Both the position numbers and the translations under genes were made by a program. The notes below the pieces were generated by a model. The model had not been told where the DNA came from and did no database searches. It worked only from the letters and a program-made list of their open reading frames with translations. 64,000 bases of DNA from Scalesia atractyloides (Eukaryota > Streptophyta > Magnoliopsida > Asterales > Asteraceae). Location of the stretch: contig CAMTDV010000017.1 in the NCBI GenBank assembly GCA_947069175.1, positions 47,625,137 through 47,689,136 on the forward strand, in the 5' to 3' direction. Positions 53,248-64,000 of the stretch are shown piece after piece (position 1 is the first letter of the stretch; every line of letters starts with the position of its first letter).

Positions 53248-56200
53248 TGTGACATCTGAGACGTTTCAACTATCATACAATTTCGAATCCAATGAAATCT
53301 TGCATTTCATTCCCAGAAGTTGTATAATTACATGTGACATCCACACATTTAAGTTCATGTACAATTTCGACACTTCAAAGCTTTTTCTAGAAGATATACG
53401 TAAACTGTTAGGCAAACGTAATCAGTTTAACGCAACGTATATTCCGGAATAGTGACATAAGCTAAACATACCCTAACTTAGGAATAAGTTTTGAAGGGTT
53501 TGGTATGTCAAAAACAAGCTTAATCGATCACAGGGACTATTTACAACAAACTTCGAAAGTCTGCCAATTCTCATAGTGACGTAGACTCTGGAACAAGGTC
53601 ACAATCTTAACATACCTTAAATAACCTTTACATAACTTAGAAATAAGTTTGAAGGGTTCGGTATGGCAAAACATGCTTTTGAAACTTTAGGGGTTATTTT
53701 GCAAATTCTGTGAAACTATGCCGTTTCTCGTATTTCATAGTCCGGAACATGTACGCGCATCCAAAAATTTTGTAATCATTAATATATTGTATTTTAATGA
53801 TTGGAATGCAAAAATACCTTTCGTTACGCATTTACGGTCATGCATGCGTTCGTTATGATTTTCGTCGTAATTAACCGAAAACCGCAACCGTACTACCAAA
53901 CGAACCGACATCCGGGATATTTTTGAACACATTTCAAGTTCGCTATGCTTTATCGTCCTTATGAAGCTCGAAAATCTGGTTAATGGGTGTTACAAGTGCC
54001 AAAACGCGACAAAATGGGTGTAGGGGCCTGTTCTGCCATTATTTGAAACTTGCTGCCAGACCACCTGCTTACGGACCGTAAGCATTGGACCCATACGGTC
54101 CGTAAGGGCGCTCCAGCACATCAGAAAGGTGACAGCAGCTGGTTAACTCTCTAGATGACTATGCAAACAAACTTGCCACTTTGCTCTCATCTGCATTTAT
54201 CTGAAGTAGTAACCATTTGGAGATCATCTTCTGAGTTCTAGGGCTCTCCTAGAGTGTTTGTAAGTGTTTCTTCCGGATCTTTTTCAATTCCTTTTGTATT
54301 TTAGCTAAAAATCAAACAGTTTGACTTCTGTTTGACTTTCAGTTCTGACCATGAATTGGTCAAATCAAAGTCCAATTGAACTTTAAAACGTGATCGTGAT
54401 CATGATGGTTATGATCCTTAGTGATCATGCCTACTGATTACCACGTTTACTAGTTGTCGTGACGAGTCAAAGTTTTGGTCAATAATGCGTAAAATACGCA
54501 TTATAGGACGGAACTATTTTCAGGTATCAAAACACTTTGTGTTGATACCAAACCAGTTTTATAAACTTAGTTAGACATGTTTAACATGTCTAACTCGTCA
54601 CTTTTAGTATAGTGCTTTTAGGATCGTTTGTTGAAGGTTTTGACAACCGCTTTGACTTTCGAATCCGACCCGTTTGGTTGATCTTTGAACCCAACTAAAT
54701 AAATATTTGTAACCATAGTTGAGTAGGGAATAACCCTCTGAGGTTATACCTTATGGTCACGTTGTTTGGTTAGTGTTATGCTATGTCGCTAGTTATGCAT
54801 TTATAAATGACCGAAATGCCCTTTTTGCGCATTAATCAACTTTAAGCATATGTAATAAACATTTTTACTTATACATTGATGTTATAACATAATCAAACGT
54901 GTTTTGGCATATAGGACTTATCATAACACATACCTAACCATCCAATCACGCGTTTACGCAATGAGCCATTAAAGTAGTGTAAACTATATTAACGAGTCAT
55001 AACGGGTCAAAAGCACTTAGGAACCTTTCCAAATCAGAATATTAACTTTATTAAACCATTTCATATGAGTTCCAACACTCATTTGGTTTATAAAGTCTCA
55101 TTCTATCCGATTCTTCCGTTTTTGTCCCGACTTATTTACATGTTATCCGACTCATTATGACACACTTGATTCCTTGATCTTGGGGCTTTGTTCACACATT
55201 CACACAAGGCTTATCTGCAAATCCCAGGCGAGTACATTGCTCCCCTCTTTTATGTTTTGCAAATATTTTGGGGTGATTCATATGTACTAAGTTGTTTTCA
55301 ATGTTCAAATACTATGGTTTATATAACAATATGGTTTCAATAATGTGATACAACTGGTTGGTGCGTTATCCATGATACGAATGACATTCATTAACATTGT
55401 TATGCCGCCCAGTAGTAAGTTATGGTACCATAGGATTGACAATCCCATTACTAGGCTATTCACTGGATTTGGTGGGTAGTTTGGGGAACGACAGAAACTG
55501 TTTATCATTAATAAATCGTTCGTTGATTTGTTAGTCTTGTTAAAGAGATCTTTTAGGATCTATTAAAGATACCCTTGGGGTATAGTCGAGTCAACAAAGG
55601 CTTGAATGTATTCATTAAAGAATGACCGAAAGTTTTCACAATTAAAAACAACGACAATGTGACAACGACAATGAACAATGGTTTATGACAAGGACAATGA
55701 ACAATGGGTTTATAACATGAACAATGGTCGAATGCTTATTTTTGAACAAGGTTACACAACAATTTTTATTTAAAGATATAAACCATACAAAGTTTATTTA
55801 CAAGAAGATTTACAACTCAAAATTTACGAAACAAATGCTTTCAGTCATGATTCATGGCTACAAGGCTTTGATTTACTTATATTAACTTGTAAAGTTGATA
55901 TATTGTATTGCAATACAAACACTTTTTTATTTCAAGATTTATACTCATCGACTCTCGAAGTTGGACGAGGTATTAGAATATAGTTATAAAGCCATGAATT
56001 TGACATTCAAAAAACCTATGTTCTCGCCAGCATTTTTATGCTGACTATGTTTTCACATATGTTTCAGGATTTGTTACATGACGCTTGTTGCTGCATACTT
56101 CATCTAGGACGGACGCGGACTTTAGTGCCTTAAAACGCGAAAGAAAAATAATATACTTGTTTTGTTTATTTTAAATTCTGAGGACAATGTAATCGTGATA

Positions 56201-56304
56201 ATATTCAATAAAACATAATTTCAAATACCATGTGTTAACAATTTGTAACGTGACTCCCCAAGTGTTTCTGCCGCGTGTTGTTTTATGAGATTTGGAGTGT
56301 TACA
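53248..56304 (+). repeat. Z2 3' LTR
   Basis: 3057 bp, TGTGACATCTGAGACG to GGAGTGTTACA. It includes the TTACGGACCGTAA/TACGGTCCGTAA pair at 54069-54107 and, near the end, GAACAATG repeats (55665-55730). No hairpin module inside. Confidence 0.92.
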
Positions 56305-56332
56305 ACACCCATCCAGTTATTTAAATCACTCG

Positions 56333-59300
56333 TGTGACAATTGTGAAAAATCCAGCTAAACTTTGATTGGTACAAGTCCTTGGTAACCGGACGTGGTATG
56401 TATATCGTGATATTGTTGTGATTATGTGTGATGATACGAAGTCTAGAAAATGATACATTGACTGTAATGGAAGTATATGCATAGTAATTAATAAAAACAT
56501 TACAGTGACATTATGCATCACCTACATGACAAGACAAAGTCGTGAATGAACTGACGACTCTGGGAATAAGTATTAGTAAACACGCATGACTTGTGTGCTA
56601 TGCTAAGCGATATCTGTAATGTCTCGGAAGAATCCGAGAGCACGTCATGGTTGAGGACACTATTAAGGACCAACGATGCGAGGTTGGCATCCTTAGCCTT
56701 GAACAACGTGTTAAACGGAGACTTGACGTTTAACAAACCTTTAATGTTGATTATTAGGTTATTGGTGGCATCATTTAAGATTTCGAGTTCCAGAAATAAC
56801 TTAGTGTTGTGCCATAGACTGTGACATAAGGTTTGGAAATAATCAAAGCCCGACACGCAAAACAAAGCAGCTCCCGGTTGGGGAAACGCCTTCGTTCCGG
56901 GCATAACATAAGGCAACCAAATGTGCAAGGAACGATCGATCAAGCTTAAAAACACTTAAACAAATTTCATATGAGACTTTTATGATTAAAACATAACCAT
57001 GATCGGGTTTCGAGACGGTTATGCCCAAATTTTAAAACCGAGTATTTTGACAGTAAGACGTGAAAAACGGAGCCCGTTGCGCAAATCGAGAACGCGTCCG
57101 GGACCTGAAAACGAACCTAAACACAAACGGAAGATAAATATCATCTTTTAACACGAAAAGACGAAGCACGAGGTGGCCCACATGGACCCCCCATATATAT
57201 ATTATTTATTTTTCATTTTTCATTTTATTTTCATTTAATTCAAAGAAAATTCAATCCTTTTCTCTAAATTTCTGCCATAACCACAAGAAATCCAGCTGAT
57301 CATCTTCTAAACATCAACGAATCAAAGGTATAAACCTTGGGTTTTATGGTTTTGATCATGTTTTCTTGATTAAACGCGATTTCTAGCCCAAAAACTCATT
57401 TTAATCCAAGATTTTTGAAGGTTTAAAGATGTTTATGGGCTGAATAAGAACACCTTGATATTTTGCTGGTGTTATATGGCAGCCATGGTCACAAATCTTT
57501 GGGGTTTGATACCCTAATCAACACCTATTCGACAAAAAATCGCTTAACTGTTCGATTAACCGAAAAACAATGAACTAAAGCTTGATTGATCTTAGTTCTA
57601 GCATATTTGGGTTATAGATGATGTGTAGGTACTGAATATAGCACCCACCTACTTCTTGACTCACAAGAAGTGCTTGGAATCGAAGCTTTCGCTAGGTATA
57701 TCATCCGAAAACCGAAACTATCATAGGCAGAATCTTGTTCTAGCTATAACTTGGTCCGTGAAACTTGGATTGAGCTAAAATTGGATGTGGTGATGTAGAG
57801 TATTGTCTGGAAGGTCCACGTAAAAGTTTAGAATTTTTGGAATTTTCTACGATTTTTGGTGAATTTTTAACTGTTTTAACGAAAGAATTTCGGAAAATTT
57901 ATCAGACGAACTTAATAAATCACCAAATGTTACAGAGAGACTAAGGAACATATGGGGAATGTTCTGGGAAAATTCCGAATCCACTGGTTCAGTTTTGATT
58001 TGGGTTAAAAATCCGTGTTTTGCAAGTTTTCGGTAGCCGGGAACGCATCGAAACGAAATCGGAAAAATCTCAAAATCTTGTGAGAAGTTCCTTGATATGT
58101 AAAAGGTGTTCTGGATTTTTTTAGAATTTTTGAACCACTGATGGTATTTAATGTTAACTAGGTGGTTAAAATGGTTTTATAAATAATTTATTTAAACAAG
58201 TAAAATGCGAAAATAAATTCCTAGAAATTTTTCTGATAATCTACAGATTTTTACGAATTTATATAAAAATTTACAGGGTTTTATATAAAATATAGATTAA
58301 ACGGGAATTTATGTAATAAAAAATGAGTTATTTTAAAGCAATTTCGGCAGTTTACCGTATAACGAACCTGCCGAAACTGGGAACTGACCCAACCCGACAA
58401 ATACTATAATTGGAACATCGGAAGTATTCCGGGAGATTCCCAGGCAAATTAGGCACTATGGATGTGTCCTAAGACAGTTCGGGAGAATCCCAACGGTGAA
58501 AATGGAAACTCAAAATTAGGCAACTTAGACCCCCCAAACATTCAAACTCCCTTGATGGAAAGTTAATCATTCTTGAATAACCACGAGTTGTCACTACCGG
58601 TACTTCCATACCATTATCCGAACACGTTAAACTACTGACTTTGGCTGGCACGCGGAACGGTGCCCGGAAGCCAAACTGAAAACTAATACTACCCTGACGC
58701 CCATCACCATACTAATGTCCTATAGACTCAATCCAGAGTAAAAAATCCTGACCAGATCCAAGTTATAACCATTACCAACTTATATACTGATTTGAGTCCA
58801 TACTTGCATGGGTGTTATTAAAGTTGATCCAGTTGCTTGATCACTCTTGCGTTGAGATCACTACTCGTACAGTGAGTTTTCACTTCCCCACTTTTAAATT
58901 GTTTTACCGTTTTCTAGGGACTTGCATGTTAAAAACTGTGTTGATTACACCAAGTTGGGAATGAGTTTCACTCCACCACTTTAAACTATGTTATTGTTTT
59001 CTGAGGTGATTTGCATGTTACAGAACTGAGTTAATTGCACCAACTTGCGATAATGTAAATTTTATAACACACGATCTGGCAAGCTGCAGGTGTCTGTTAT
59101 GACACGGTTCGGCAAGCCGCAGGTGCTTGTTGTAACATGGTCCGGCAAGCTGCAGGTGTCTGTTATGACACGGTTCGGCGAGCCGCAGGTGCTTGATGTA
59201 ACATAGTCCTGCTAGCTGAAGGTGTTTGTGGTGATAAATCTGTGACTAAGACTGTGACCAGTGCAATTAAACTTGTTAACACATATTGTTACACAACGAT

Positions 59301-59606
59301 TAAACCAGTGGAACTCACGCAGCGTTTAGCTGACCCTTTTTAAAACTAAGATGCATTTCAGGTAACTTGAGACTGGTGTGATAAGTGTATGTTTTTCAAG
59401 ACATGTTTGTAGGAAACCCTGATATAGACGCATGTGGCTTAGAAGACTTATGTGGTTCATGGGAATACGCAGTTGTAAGATACATGTAGTATGTAATCAA
59501 CATTTTGTAAGTAATAAAATGTAGTTCTTTATAAAAAATGTGCTTGTACCAGAGGTGTCTGTTGCATCCTGTATATTTTTCTTCCGCTGCAAGTTGGGGT
59601 GTGACT
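56333..59606 (+). repeat. T: 5' LTR of a gypsy element (Tekay-like type)
   Basis: A tRNA-Met PBS on the plus strand at 59612-59624 requires a 5' LTR to its left, ending near TTGGGGTGTGAC (59606). The start is probably TGTGACAATTG at 56333, right after the arm of H6; TGTGACATAAGG at 56819 is an alternative. A TATA region CATATATATATTATT is at 57192. No protein inside. The Tekay-type assignment rests on the LTR-end/PBS context only. Confidence 0.6.
59074..59230 (+). repeat. Tandem repeat in T LTR, about 66-bp unit
   Basis: GGCAAGCTGCAGGTGTCTG, then TTATGACACGGTTC, then GGCAAGCCGCAGGTGCTTG, then TAACATGGTCC; repeated twice with a decayed third start. Each unit consists of two half-units of about 33 bp. 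Confidence 0.85.
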
Positions 59607-59611
59607 GAAGA

Positions 59612-59624
59612 TGGTATCAGAGCC
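59612..59624 (+). other. T primer-binding site (tRNA-Met)
   Basis: TGGTATCAGAGCC, followed by ATTGGTTATAGAGAATTAGG as seen downstream of the PBS in plant gypsy elements. Confidence 0.85.
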
Positions 59625-60693
59625 ATTGGTTATAGAGAATTAGGTGCCTTTAAGGAAACCTAGACTATAACTACAGGCTCGGACTTTAGTGGACATCATC
59701 GGAAAAATTAACCTCAACTAAAAATGCTTAGTGAACACTGTAAAGTATCCTATTTGCAAGTACCAGGATGGCCTGGTGGGGCAAGTGGGTTATTATGGTC
59801 CGGAACATAATAACAGACTTGCTCATACGAGGCAGTGTTGGGAAGGTCGCGGTAATGAACACACTTAAATACGTGAAGTGATACATACGTGCACCAAGGT
59901 GATAGTGTGTGAATGTTTGTGCGTGGATTGACACATGAATTCGGATTGGTGGATCATGCGCTATTACATATGCCTTTGGGATAGACCGAAAACTAACATT
60001 ACAGTCTATTCCACATTCCTACTGACCACATGTTTAATACACACTAGAGTCGGAAACCTATCACTCGCATAGTTGTTACCTAAACTTTATGATGTGAGAA
60101 CCCAAGCCTTTAGTGCAATACGATCTCACCAAATCTATCCTTATAATTATTATGACAAGGATTGCATACCAGAATGGTATTTCAAAAAGAACAGAGATAC
60201 ATAATGAACGTGTGGTTCATTCTGATAAGCTGGAAGGACGTATACGGATCCTCACTTCACTTCTCGTTGCTTCACATTTGATTGTAATCCAACCACAGAG
60301 TTCAAACATCTCACGAAACATTTTCGTCCTTGAATCCGCGATTGATTTGATGGTCCGCGGGATTCTCCTTCTACTTATAATTTTGGCTCTAGCTTTCACG
60401 TCGTGTGATACTATAATACTTAGTGGCATTCATTAGCACGTGTTTCGATATATGTTATATCTGAATATGACGATCTCTGGGTTATGGAGAAGGTATGGGA
60501 TGCGTGAATAAGTTACCCTTTCTGTTGTCATTCGATGTCATGGGGTATAGAGGTTGTGATGATACATATTTCTTTGAAACGTTTTGCGATGTGGAACATC
60601 GTTTCATGTGACCGTTGGTTACATTATGTTCTTTACGATTAACGATTGTTTTGAATTTCAGTTGGTTATTTTCATAAAGTAGTATGAGGCCCG

Positions 60694-60807
60694 AATATCG
60701 CGGAGAACGGAATATTGATCAAGTATATGGGTGTGGTGGATACGCTACAGTATTTCCTATATATAAACACTCGGCTACATGATCAAGGTACCGTTACTCA
60801 GGGCACA
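60694..60807 (+). repeat. Hairpin module H9, diverged
   Basis: Loop TGGTGGATACGCTACAG, then TATTTCCTATATATAAA. Left arm ...AACGGAATATTGATCAAGTA... and right arm ...TACATGATCAAGGTACCGTT... pair around TTGATCA/TGATCAA and AACGG/CCGTT. These arms share little with H1-H8 beyond AACG, so pairing is kept in unrelated sequence. Confidence 0.65.
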
Positions 60808-62881
60808 CGGGCTTCATGTTGCGATTTGTTCGGTTATGTTTTGGGCAATGCGGTATTGAGACCTCGACCCTGTTTGATGCGATAAATGATGCCACAGTTG
60901 TTGTAACAACGACACCTATATACGTTTGCGGTGATTTTAAATGAAAGGTAGTTTGGGGGTTGACATGTAACGACTTTTGGGTTAATCCGGGAAAGGTCCT
61001 TTTTTCGAAATTATAATACGACTTTCTAGGGGTACTACACCCTAGTAGTACTATGTATTAAACTATTTGGGTATAGCCGGTGATAGCTTACCCACATTGA
61101 TTACCCAATGATTAATTCGGGATAAGTAACAATGTTCTGGCTTTGGTAAGACAATTCGCTGTCATTTAATTCTTTTGGCGGGATTGGCTAGAACCTACAG
61201 TCATATATCCGAAATCATTACGTTACGGCGAACAAACTATACTCATGTCGCAGACCGTCGTTTATGAAACTATTCGGTTGAAGCATATATTTCCTTTACT
61301 AACTGTCGTTCGTTAGTAATACAATCTCTAAGTCTTAGTAAGAACACGTAATTACCATCGGTATTGATAACCCAAAAGGATTTAGGGGTAATACATAAAT
61401 GGAGAAACTTATTTGATGTAATCAAAGTTTGGTGAGGAATTGTGTGGATGCGGATCTGATGGTGATAAGACTTGTGGAGGCGGGAACCATTTTGCCGATA
61501 TTCCTCATAACCGTTCATACTTCGTATTAACATGACACTCCTATGTATACATTTAATCATAAATATACAACATTAACCACGGTCTAATCCAAGTGTCACT
61601 TTGGTAAATTTCGGTTGAGGGTGGCGTAACCCCGGTGCAAAGTCGGAAAACTATAATCATGAAATAATCCGACTCACTACTTCAAATCAATTCAATTATC
61701 CTTACTAACACTATTGGAATGTGTTAAGATCCGGTACGTATAAATTACTAATTTGATACGCCCTATCGATTTAGTTCAAGCCAATACTAGATAAATCCCA
61801 AGTAACTTGATGAGTAGGGAATGAACGGTACAAAGGACCATAACGAAGCTACCTTTTAATGAATAATTAGGAAACAAAATGATACAAAACGAATTTTCGT
61901 TAGACAATTATTTTATGTATATATATGCGTATATCTAATTCGAAGGACGGTATTCAAAAGAATCATATAAGACTTTCACATATCAAAAGATCCCTTGTTT
62001 TCAGCCTCGCATAACTTAGTGAGAATATGTTCTGATGAAAGACGAGATCGCCTTTGAGTAGTAATCGACTACAGTAATCCGATGACTAACCCATGGGACG
62101 ACTCCTATCCAAACCTGCAGACTCTAGACCACCTGTTCTTTTGATCCTTTTTCGGTAATATTTTTGTGATGGCTATACTAAGTCTTGAACCAACATCACC
62201 CGTATGAGGGCGGTGCATTCATGCTAGAAATTGCATAAGTGGATACATGGTTCTTTGATTCTTTTCGATTTAGGCTTTTCACGTCATGATACCTACGAAG
62301 ACCGTGCGATTGGTCCTGAGTAAGGACCAACTTAGATACTTTATAAACATGGTGACTCCCCAACTCTACTATAATAATAAGACCCAGGAAACCACCATAT
62401 GTTTCCTCCTCTTCCCTGAAACATCCGAGGAGTCCAAATGATTATACCCGATGTTATTCACAATTCCTAAGGGATGTTTGAAATTCCCTTCGGACCTTTG
62501 TAAAGGTGTTATTTGGTAAGGTCTCCTACATGTGTAGGAGGATGATACATGGGATACACTGACTTTCATTCGCCGATGGGATACAAAGTGAACGATACCC
62601 TACTCTTGTGAGTAACCTAAAGTTATTCGGTAGACGGCGTTGCTAGTCCTCATGAGTATACGAGGACTAAATTCTCTAGATCAGTGAAATATTGTTGAAA
62701 CACCCCTCGTCTTCGTTCAACTAGTTGGTACCTTCAATTGATTTTTAGTTTGATCAATTTAAATAAGTATTCATAAAATACAATGTTACCGAGTAACCTG
62801 ATTCTTCGTTATTTTCGAGTGACGAAAATTCTTGTGTTACTTAAGGAAATAAGAAGGGGAGAAATCTTAAGTATAATATTG

Positions 62882-62904
62882 TATATATATATATATATAT
62901 ATAT
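62882..62904. repeat. TA microsatellite
   Basis: (TA) about 11 units. A second run of 8 units is at 63041-63056. Confidence 0.95.
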
Positions 62905-64000
62905 GTACCTGTGTATTCGTACCACGAGTGAAATTCACGATGGTGGGAATGATGGTCGGAAGCTGTGCGCTATCATTTACGCGGTTTCTGCCTCGGTCAT
63001 TTGTGGTTAGCGTTTCGTGACCATTCTATTATAAATAAAATATATATATATATATACATGCATTAATGTCACATTTTCAATCGTCCAATATCACAAAAAT
63101 TCTCGCGCGCATGAGTCCACAACCTGTATAAACAGCATCATTATCATGTATGTAATAATATCCGACATTATGCAACTATTAAAATTACACTTAGACCTAA
63201 CCCTAAGAGGGCTAGTGCTTAAATGTGCGGTCAAAGCATGTCACTAGAGTGACGTATATACGCCATACTATGAAAAGCATGAACTACCCTGCATGAAGGA
63301 ACACAATCAAAACTAAACTCTTTTCGAAATAAGAGTAGTATGAGTTGTCCGAATATTATAGTTGGTGTCTTTTGTGCGCTGAACCCACTTGGGGGAAAGC
63401 TAAACCAGAAATCTCGTAATCCCGATCATTCTAGATGAAGGTACTAGTGAATCTTCTGAATACGTCCCTCGGATATCATGTCCATCCAAAGGAAATTCCG
63501 TTAGTAAGCACATCATATATACTTAAAGGAGGAATAAGACTTTGACACGACAACTAATACTCTTCAAATTTGGATAGTTACTTAACACACGCTACGAATT
63601 ATAAATAACTCGATATGTGATACTAAGTCAAACTAAATGACCAAAGTGTAGATCGGTGCTTGGTTGGATGCACCGACCGGATGTGAAATGACATTCATAA
63701 CCTTTATTCGTATCCTAGCCGTCAGAGTGCTAGGCTTACCTCGATTGATTACGGTTTTCATTCAGCTTCCTTGAAACTGCTTTCGTTATTTCAAGAGATT
63801 GCCGAGCGATTGTGGATCTATGTTATTACATTTCCCAGCAGCACATATTCCTTCCGTGCCCTATTGGGAAACAGAACTGACTAATCCTACAACCAAGGGG
63901 TCGAGAAACTCAACAAGCCTAGTCTCGACTAACCCAGGGGCCGGGTCTTCATTTCTTATTTACATTATTACGAATATGAGACTAACGGGAAAAATCAGAT

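Larger units (their letters stand above)
47213..56304 (+). mobile_element. Z2: gag-only gypsy element, 5' LTR partly deleted
   Basis: Perfect target duplication ACACC (47208-47212, 56305-56309), inserted in U's hairpin H6. The 3' LTR (53248-56304) is 3057 bp; the 5' LTR (47213-49531) lacks the last 870 bp, the PBS and leader, and joins gag directly. The only gene is gag (49534-50581). The internal 2.7 kb has tandem repeats and two hairpin modules. The lost PBS means it can no longer be copied. Confidence 0.9.
59625..64000 (+). mobile_element. T internal region, no recognisable gene
   Basis: 4.4 kb up to the window end. I searched all frames for gag, zinc knuckles, protease DTG/DSG, RT and integrase signatures and found none. 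Open readings are short and overlap on both strands. It has a hairpin module (60694-60807), TA microsatellites and several short perfect hairpins. It may be the long leader or a heavily decayed internal region; other elements may be nested in it. Confidence 0.45.

Noticed and set aside
56518..56955. 145-codon minus-strand reading
   Set aside because: Lies in the T LTR, overlaps plus-strand readings, and shows no domain; low support.
60113..60436. 107-codon reading with hydrophobic stretches in T
   Set aside because: No recognisable family, and overlapped by an antisense reading of 70 codons; likely chance.
1..64000. Host gene
   Set aside because: No exon-like reading outside retroelements with recognisable domains; the unassigned stretches are short or lie within bounded elements.

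Overview
The window reads as plant nuclear heterochromatin, made of nested LTR retrotransposons from end to end. It has no host gene, rRNA or tRNA gene that I can recognise. The primer-binding sites match plant initiator tRNA-Met (TGGTATCAGAGC type), the copia elements look like Sireviruses (long coiled-coil gag, an extra ORF after pol, palindrome-rich LTRs), and the gypsy LTRs are about 3 kb. This fits a large eudicot genome. The extra-ORF type makes me think of Asteraceae, but that is inference.

Layout. W, an old autonomous-type Ty1/copia element on the minus strand, is cut into three pieces: 1-2726 (protease end, integrase, reverse transcriptase; runs off the left edge), 12183-12991 (gag end and protease start) and 31574-35567 (gag, leader, 5' LTR). 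Z1 (2727-12177), a gypsy element with 2.8-kb LTRs and only a gag, sits in W's protease. X (12992-31568), a gag-only copia element, sits in W's gag with target duplication AGTAA. R (17045-30212) sits in X's gag with target duplication CAGAT. R keeps gag, a protease remnant and a downstream extra ORF but no integrase or RT, and its LTR-leader-gag block has been amplified in tandem.

The LTR at 34909-35567 serves as W's 5' LTR and also has a PPT on its other side. It is therefore shared with V, a second copy (35568-44383) whose extra ORF is interrupted by a solo LTR (35639-36039, CCCTT) and by Y (36200-42144, CAAGG), a complete but gag-defective relative of X.

The right part is gypsy: an LTR remnant S (44380-46592), an LTR piece U (46593-47212 and from 56310), Z2 (47213-56304, ACACC) inserted in U, and the 5' LTR and internal region of T (about 56333 to the window end).

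Main discovery candidate: a module of about 115 bp, present nine times in the gypsy elements. It has a nearly invariant 35-nt loop with a TATA-like end (TATATATAAG) and arms of about 40 nt that differ between copies yet pair within each copy. Palindromes whose symmetry is kept while their sequence changes also fill the LTRs and leaders of X, Y and W. A hairpin-prone non-coding block is shared by R, X and Y in the place where pol is missing.
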